11,235 nucleotides of DNA from Immundisolibacter sp. (GTDB lineage: Bacteria; Pseudomonadota; Gammaproteobacteria; Immundisolibacterales; Immundisolibacteraceae), in the NCBI RefSeq assembly GCF_041601295.1, contig NZ_JBFIII010000094.1, positions 1 to 11,235 on the forward strand, in the 5' to 3' direction. A program made the translations under genes and the position numbers. Numbering within the stretch: position 1 is the first letter of the stretch; each line of letters starts with the position of its first letter. Positions 6,894 to 11,235 of this stretch are shown here, piece after piece. The notes below the pieces were generated by a model. It was not told the DNA's origin, made no database searches, and worked only from the letters and a program-made list of their open reading frames with translations.

Positions 6894-6990
6894 GGTGAAT
6901 ATGGGGTTGGCAGGTATAGACCATTGAACCAGATCGTGGTCGCGGCTGAAATCAGGTGCTCCGGCACAACAGGGACGGCTTGCGCGTTCG

Positions 6991-7011
6991 TTGGCTCATT
7001 TGCTGAGCCAA
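6991..7011. repeat. 8-bp perfect inverted repeat just after thiO
   Basis: TTGGCTCA (6991-6998) and TGAGCCAA (7004-7011) are perfect reverse complements around a 5-base loop, starting 1 base past the thiO stop codon on the minus strand. No T-tract follows in either direction, so it is not a standard intrinsic terminator. It could be an RNA stem that limits readthrough or protects the 3' end of the upstream transcript, or a palindromic protein-binding site. The rest of the 130-base spacer before msrB shows only weak promoter-like hexamers that I would not annotate. Confidence 0.6.
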
Positions 7012-7012
7012 A

Positions 7013-8104
7013 TCAAACGACGGCTGGCCGATCCAGACAATAGGCAGCACCATCGACCGGTGACTGCCGGGCGGTGATCAGCGCACTGACAAGCGCCGCC
7101 GAGGCCGGCGCCAGGGTCAAACCACTGCGGTAGTGGCCAGCGCTCACGTAGACGTTTTCGATCTGCGGGTGGCGGCCGATGTAGGGCGTGCCATCCGGGC
7201 TGCCCGGGCGCAGGCCCGCCCAGTGCGCAACCTGCGGCGTCCCAGCCAGCGCCGGCACCAGCCGGGCGGCGGCTGCGCGCAGCGTGACGGCGGCGCCGGG
7301 CGAAGGCGTCTTGTCGAAGCCGGAATGCTCGACCGTGCTGCCAACCAGCAGCAAACCGTCGCGACGCGGCACGAGGTAGTGATCTTCTGCCAGAACTACG
7401 TGGCGGATCAGCCCGGGCTCTGTTTGCAGCGCAAGGATCTGCCCGCGCACCGGCTGGATTGGCAGGTCCAGGCCACAGGCACGCAGCAGTTCGCCGCTCC
7501 AGGCGCCGGCCGCGACCAGCAGCACATCGACCGACCGGCGACCGTGGCGGGTGTCGAGCGCCACGATTCGGTCGTTGCGTTGCACGAAGCCGAGTACCTC
7601 ATGCTGCTCTTCGAAGACCACCCCGGCCTTTTGTAAAGCTATGCGCAGAGCGCGCATCAGGCGCGGGTTGCGGACTTGCGCGACCTGCGGCAGCAGCAGG
7701 CCACTGGCGTGCGGTGCCAGAGCGGGTTCGGCGCGGCGCATCGCGGCGGCGGCGAGTTCTTCCAGCGGCACCTCCCAGCGGCTGGCCCAGGCCCGGGCCA
7801 CGTGAGCATCCGGGCATTCCGGCAGCAACAAGCCGCTGACATGCAATTGCGGGTCGATGCCGGATTCGGCAGCCAGGGTGGCGGCCAGGTCCGGATACGC
7901 CCGCTGACTCCACAGGCTCAGCGGCTGCACGGCATCCGGCTGGCGCCAGGGGTGTAACGGCGACAGGATGCCACTGCCGGCCCAGGACGACTCGCGGCCG
8001 ATCTGACCACGGTCGAGCACGCTCACGTCCAGGCCCGCCGCGCGCAATTCGCGCGCCGCCAGCAGGCCGATGACACCGCCACCGACGACGGTTACGTGGG
8101 CCAC
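7013..8104 (-). CDS. thiO: Glycine oxidase ThiO (FAD-dependent)
   Basis: Flavoprotein amine oxidase that oxidises glycine to iminoglycine for the thiazole ring of thiamine, releasing H2O2. With the GTG start at 8104 it is 363 residues. Seen: the dinucleotide motif GGGVIG at 8-13, D31 closing the second beta strand (VLDRG), SSWAGSGILS at 40-49, AAGAWSG at 198-204, PVRGQI at 218-223, GLRPGSPDG at 297-305 and GHYRSG at 323-328. Y243, R299 and R326 have the same mutual spacing as Tyr246, Arg302 and Arg329, which I recall as the carboxylate-binding residues of Bacillus glycine oxidase. The GTG start lies 1 base after the yggX stop, implying coupled translation; a TTG at 8155 would add 17 residues inside yggX. 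No other thi gene is in the window, so a related D-amino-acid or sarcosine oxidase activity remains possible. Confidence 0.87.
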   Translation of the reverse strand: MAHVTVVGGGVIGLLAARELRAAGLDVSVLDRGQIGRESSWAGSGILSPLHPWRQPDAVQPLSLWSQRAYPDLAATLAAESGIDPQLHVSGLLLPECPDAHVARAWASRWEVPLEELAAAAMRRAEPALAPHASGLLLPQVAQVRNPRLMRALRIALQKAGVVFEEQHEVLGFVQRNDRIVALDTRHGRRSVDVLLVAAGAWSGELLRACGLDLPIQPVRGQILALQTEPGLIRHVVLAEDHYLVPRRDGLLLVGSTVEHSGFDKTPSPGAAVTLRAAAARLVPALAGTPQVAHWAGLRPGSPDGTPYIGRHPQIENVYVSAGHYRSGLTLAPASAALVSALITARQSPVDGAAYCLDRPAVV

Positions 8105-8105
8105 G

Positions 8106-8375
8106 TCAATCGGCGGGCGGCACGTAGCCTTCAGGCTTGCTGGCACCGTCGCCAAACAGGAATTTCTCCATCTCCTGCTCCAGGAAGCGGCGCGCCTCGG
8201 GGTCGATCAGGGACAGGCGATTTTCGTTGATGAGCATGGTCTGGTGTGCCTGCCAGGTCTGCCAGGCCTCGCGGGACACCTGCTCAAAAATGCGCGCCCC
8301 CAGCGGTCCGGGATAGGGCTGGCGATCCAGGCCCTCGGCTTCGCGGCCGAGGATCACGCAGTTAACGGTACGCAT
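8106..8375 (-). CDS. yggX: Fe(2+)-trafficking / oxidative Fe-S protection protein YggX
   Basis: An 89-residue cytoplasmic protein of the YggX family, linked in enteric bacteria to iron handling and protection of Fe-S enzymes against superoxide. It matches along its whole length: MRTVNC with the conserved Cys6, the YPGPLG turn, AWQTWQAHQTMLINENRL, and LEQEMEKFLFG, followed by a short polar tail. The ATG at 8375 has GGAG 6 bases upstream (8382-8385). It follows mutY by 23 bases, the same mutY-yggX order as in E. coli, where yggX is followed by mltC; here thiO follows instead. Confidence 0.96.
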   Translation of the reverse strand: MRTVNCVILGREAEGLDRQPYPGPLGARIFEQVSREAWQTWQAHQTMLINENRLSLIDPEARRFLEQEMEKFLFGDGASKPEGYVPPAD

Positions 8376-8398
8376 GGGATTCTCCAGGAGGTCAGATG

Positions 8399-9463
8399 TC
8401 AGACTGCCAGCAGACGCCGGACCGGCGCCGCCAGGCCAAGACGCGGGGGCTTGATCGGGTTATACCAAAGGCGCTCCGGGGCGTCCAAAACAGCGCTGGC
8501 CTGGGTGACCGGGCATTCGAGCGGCGTGATGTGCAGCCGAAAATGGCTGAACGTGTGGACAAAATCCTCCCCGGCCCGCACCGCGCCGGGCAGCAGGCCG
8601 TACTGCCGCTGGCACCAGTCGACCAGGGCGTCCTGATCGCCCTCATATTGCGGCAGCGACCACAGACCGCCCCAGACGCCGGCCGGCGGGCGGCGTTCCA
8701 GCAGTACGCTACCGTCTTCGCGGCGCAGCAGTAGCAGGCAGGCCCGGCGCTGCGGCAACTGGCGCTTCGGACGCGATTGCGGGAAGTCAGCTACCGACCC
8801 GGCAGCTCGCGCCAGGCAGTCGGTGCTGACCGGACAGTCAGCGCACCGGGGCCGGGCACGGGTACAGACGAGCGCCCCCAGGTCCATGATTGCCTGCGTG
8901 TAGTCGGCCGCCTGGGTGCTCGGCGTCAGCGCATCGGCGATCTGCCACAGCTGTTTTTGAACAGCCGTCTCGCCCGGCCAGCCGGGCACCGCCCGGTGGC
9001 GGCACAGCACGCGCTTGACGTTGCCGTCCAGAATCGGCTGCCGCTGTCCGTAGGCCTGCGCCAGGATAGCGCCGGCGGTGGAGCGGCCAATGCCGGGCAG
9101 GGCCGACAATGCGTCCAGATCAGCCGGCAGTTGACCGCCGTGTTGGTGGCAAACCTGCTGCGCCGCCCGGTGCAGATTCCTCGCCCGGGCGTAGTAGCCA
9201 AGGCCAGTCCACAGATGCAACACCTCGTCCAGCGGCGCCGCGGCCAGGCCGGGCAGGTCCGCGAAGCGCGCCGTGAAGCGCTCGAAGTACGGAATCACCG
9301 TCGCCACCTGGGTCTGTTGCAGCATGATTTCGGACAGCCACACCCGGTACGGCGTTCGCGGACGCTGCCAGGGCAGATCGTGGCGACCGGCCAGGCGGTG
9401 CCAGGCGAGCAGGCGTACTGCGAATGCAGGCGCGGCTGGCACCGCCGGGGAGTCGGGCGCCAC
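8399..9463 (-). CDS. mutY: Adenine DNA glycosylase MutY
   Basis: Removes adenine mispaired with 8-oxoguanine in base excision repair. From the GTG at 9463 it is 354 residues. Seen: SEIMLQQTQV with the catalytic Glu45, the helix-hairpin-helix LPGIGRSTAGAIL at 122-134, LDGNVKRV with the catalytic Asp146, and a [4Fe-4S] loop C200-x6-C207-x2-C210-x5-C216. All these lie exactly 8 residues beyond the E. coli positions (E37, D138, C192, C199, C202, C208), so the extra 8 N-terminal residues are the only offset. The C-terminal NUDIX-like 8-oxoG recognition domain has FSH at 305-307. The start is uncertain: GTG at 9463 lies 1 base after the hda stop, and another in-frame GTG lies at 9442. Translation is likely coupled to hda. 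Confidence 0.97.
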   Translation of the reverse strand: MAPDSPAVPAAPAFAVRLLAWHRLAGRHDLPWQRPRTPYRVWLSEIMLQQTQVATVIPYFERFTARFADLPGLAAAPLDEVLHLWTGLGYYARARNLHRAAQQVCHQHGGQLPADLDALSALPGIGRSTAGAILAQAYGQRQPILDGNVKRVLCRHRAVPGWPGETAVQKQLWQIADALTPSTQAADYTQAIMDLGALVCTRARPRCADCPVSTDCLARAAGSVADFPQSRPKRQLPQRRACLLLLRREDGSVLLERRPPAGVWGGLWSLPQYEGDQDALVDWCQRQYGLLPGAVRAGEDFVHTFSHFRLHITPLECPVTQASAVLDAPERLWYNPIKPPRLGLAAPVRRLLAV

Positions 9464-9464
9464 C

Positions 9465-10193
9465 TCAGGCGCCGTCGGCTGGCTGATCGGTGGCTTCCAG
9501 CAGCTCGCGCGCGAACGGCAGGGTCACGCGCCGCTGCGCCGCCAGGGCCGCGCGGTCGAGCATATCCAGCTGCTGCAACAGGCGATGCAGGTCACGACTG
9601 TGATGGCGCAGCAGATAATCAGCCACCGGTTCGCCCAGGTTCAAGCCCTGGCCCTCGGCGCGGCGCAGCAACACTACCCGCTTGTCGCTATCGCCGAGCG
9701 CTTCCAGACGGCAACTTACCCCCCAGCCGAGGCGGCTTTTCAGTTCCGGCCGGCACAGGCCAAGCCCGGTCGGCGTGGCACTACCGGTGACGATGATGCG
9801 CCCGCGGCTGCTGCGCAGACGGTCGTACAAATGAAACACGGCCAGTTCAACTGCTTCGTTACCGGCAACCGTATCCAGGTCATCCACACATACCAGGTCA
9901 AACTGCTCGAAGGCCTTTACCGCCTCAGCGCCGTCTGCTCCGAGCTCCCGCAAGGGCAGGTATGCGGCGCGCAGGCCATGGGTGCCCGCGCTAGACAAGG
10001 TCGCCGCCAGCAAATGTGTCTTGCCGCACGCGGGCGGGCCCCACAGGTAAAGCGGCGTGCGTTCGCGACCGCTCGCCAGGGCCTGCGCCAGTTGCCGCGC
10101 GCGCGCGGCGGCGGTTCCGGATGAGGCCACAAAGCTGTCGAAAGTCTGGTCAGTGCGCAGTTGCAGCGCCAGCGGTTGCTGAGCGGTCAGCAT
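9465..10193 (-). CDS. hda: DnaA regulatory inactivator Hda
   Basis: DnaA-like AAA+ protein that, with the DNA-loaded beta clamp, stimulates ATP hydrolysis by DnaA and so prevents re-initiation. It is 242 residues from the ATG at 10193. Seen: an N-terminal clamp-binding-like QQPLAL at 5-10, TFDSFV at 17-22, Walker A GPPACGKT at 52-59, Walker B LVCVDD ending at D104-D105, sensor I VTGSATP near 135-141, and the sensor II region RHHSRDLHRLL with R200. It lacks the DnaA domain IV DNA-binding region, which separates it from DnaA. The start was placed at 10193 because the family begins just before the clamp motif; an ATG at 10214 would add 7 residues. Its ATG overlaps the end of the upstream permease gene by 7 bases, the perM-hda arrangement also found in pseudomonads. 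Confidence 0.94.
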   Translation of the reverse strand: MLTAQQPLALQLRTDQTFDSFVASSGTAAARARQLAQALASGRERTPLYLWGPPACGKTHLLAATLSSAGTHGLRAAYLPLRELGADGAEAVKAFEQFDLVCVDDLDTVAGNEAVELAVFHLYDRLRSSRGRIIVTGSATPTGLGLCRPELKSRLGWGVSCRLEALGDSDKRVVLLRRAEGQGLNLGEPVADYLLRHHSRDLHRLLQQLDMLDRAALAAQRRVTLPFARELLEATDQPADGA

Positions 10194-11235
10194 GGCGGCG
10201 GCTGCTCGTACCATTCGCTGTCGCGATAACCGGCCAGCGCGTGGCGCAGCAGCACCACCAGCACGGCGCTGACCGGCAGTGCCAACAGCACACCAAAGAA
10301 ACCGAACAACTGGCCACCGGCCATGACCGCGAAGATCACCGCCACCGGGTGCAGACCAAGTCGGTCGCCGATCAGCAGCGGTGTCAGTAGCAGGCTTTCC
10401 AGCAGTTGCCCGACGGCGAACACGCCGCCGATGGCCAGTATATGCGGCCAGTCATGGAACTGAATCAGTCCGGCAACCAGCGCCAGAGTAATGCCGATGA
10501 CCCCACCCAGATACGGTACGAAGGTCACCATGCCGGCGACAAAACCGATCAGCAGCGCCTGATCCAGGCCGACCAGGGTCAGCGCCAGGGCGTAAAAAGT
10601 TCCCTGGCTCGCCATCACCAGCAACTGGCCGTGCAGGAAACCGCCGAGGACGCGGTCGGCCTCCCCGGCGAACTGGCCCACGGCGGGCTGCCAGCGACGC
10701 GGCAACAACTCGTCAATTTGCCGTACCAGCAATGGCCAATCGCGCAGCAGGTAGAAAGTCACCACGGGCACCAACACCAGATTGACCAGGATGCCGATCA
10801 GACCAAAGCCGGAGCTGACCAGTTGCCCAAGACCCTGCGCAGCGTAAGAACCAGCCTGCGCCCAGTGACCCTGCATCCAGGTCCGCACGGCAGCCAGGGA
10901 CAACGTGTCGGTCGGTAGATCAAGGCGTAGCTGCAGCCACGGCAGCGCCGTTTGCTCCAACCAGTCGATAAAACGCGGCAACTGTTGCAGCAGATTGACC
11001 AGCTGATGCTGCAACGCGGGAATGGCAAACAGCAGCACCAGCAACGCCAGCAGGCTGAGTCCGAAGAACACCAGTGCAGTGGCCCAGGAACGCGGCATCA
11101 GGCGTTGCAGGCGGCCGACCAGCGGGTCGGCGATATAGGCCAGCAGCGCCGCGCCGAAAAACGGCGTCAGCACTGGCCCCAGCAAGTACACCAGCACGAT
11201 GGCGGCAACAACGCCGGTGCCGAGCAACAGCCGGC
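10187..11235 (-). CDS. AI-2E family (PerM-like) membrane permease, N-terminus cut by window edge
   Basis: Integral inner-membrane protein of the AI-2 exporter/PerM family; transported substrate unknown for most members. 348 residues are visible and the frame is open to the edge, so only a short N-terminal part is missing. Numbering from the TTG codon at 11227: hydrophobic segments at about 1-35, 48-72, 138-162, 200-256 (two or three helices), 262-286 and 293-330. The family signature is strong near the C-terminus: GQLLESLLLTPLLIG at 273-287, GLHPVAVIFAVMAGGQLFGFFG at about 291-312, then ALPVSAVLVVLL. The gene ends in Pro-Pro-Pro-Cys and its stop overlaps the start of hda. As the most upstream gene visible on this strand, it or something beyond the edge carries the operon promoter. 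Transport of AI-2 itself is unlikely to be predictable from this. Confidence 0.93.
   Translation of the reverse strand, partial: RLLLGTGVVAAIVLVYLLGPVLTPFFGAALLAYIADPLVGRLQRLMPRSWATALVFFGLSLLALLVLLFAIPALQHQLVNLLQQLPRFIDWLEQTALPWLQLRLDLPTDTLSLAAVRTWMQGHWAQAGSYAAQGLGQLVSSGFGLIGILVNLVLVPVVTFYLLRDWPLLVRQIDELLPRRWQPAVGQFAGEADRVLGGFLHGQLLVMASQGTFYALALTLVGLDQALLIGFVAGMVTFVPYLGGVIGITLALVAGLIQFHDWPHILAIGGVFAVGQLLESLLLTPLLIGDRLGLHPVAVIFAVMAGGQLFGFFGVLLALPVSAVLVVLLRHALAGYRDSEWYEQPPPC

Noticed and set aside
6905..6960. Promoter-like hexamers (TTCAAT, TATACC on the minus strand) upstream of msrB
   Set aside because: Each matches the -10 consensus at only 4 of 6 bases and neither has a credible -35 at the right spacing.
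8105..8155. TTG start at 8155 for thiO
   Set aside because: Would add 17 unconserved residues inside yggX; the family begins directly before the GGGVIG motif, matching GTG at 8104.
8777..9790. Plus-strand open frame (337 codons) opposite mutY and hda
   Set aside because: Arg/Pro/Gly-rich translation with no motif; the opposite strand encodes complete MutY and Hda with exact catalytic residues.

Overview
This is a GC-rich bacterial chromosomal window with dense, tightly packed genes and no mobile elements, tRNA or rRNA genes, or CRISPR arrays that I can see. The minus-strand order (AI-2E/PerM-type permease, hda, mutY, yggX) is typical of Gammaproteobacteria. The high GC content and the plus-strand acyl-CoA catabolic operon suggest an environmental gammaproteobacterium that degrades hydrophobic or ring compounds. 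A relative of the PAH-degrading Immundisolibacter is one possibility, but that is a low-confidence guess.

The window has two convergent halves. Bases 1-5790 (plus strand) are a catabolic operon: an acyl-CoA dehydrogenase cut by the window edge, a second acyl-CoA dehydrogenase overlapping it by 4 bp, an AMP-forming acyl-CoA ligase (GTG start), an AHL-lactonase-family metallo-beta-lactamase-fold hydrolase, and a bacterial-luciferase-like flavin monooxygenase (GTG start). A strong hairpin plus T-tract follows at 5823-5855. Its promoter lies left of the window.

Bases 5898-11235 (minus strand) are housekeeping genes read right to left: AI-2E permease (cut by the right edge), hda, mutY, yggX and thiO, with junctions from a 7-bp overlap to a 23-bp gap. 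After a 130-bp spacer containing an 8-bp inverted repeat come msrB and a small DEDDh exonuclease gene. These concern replication control (Hda), repair of 8-oxoG:A mispairs (MutY), Fe-S protection (YggX), iminoglycine supply for thiamine (ThiO) and methionine sulfoxide repair (MsrB).

The most interesting content is the catabolic operon. The two dehydrogenases carry complementary halves of the family's conserved FAD and active-site motifs, which suggests an alpha2beta2 enzyme like those in steroid side-chain and ring degradation. The remaining genes fit an inferred route in which the flavin monooxygenase makes a lactone, the lactonase opens it, the ligase adds CoA, and the paired dehydrogenase oxidises the acyl-CoA. 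The substrate cannot be read from sequence. No intergenic stretch exceeds 130 bp.
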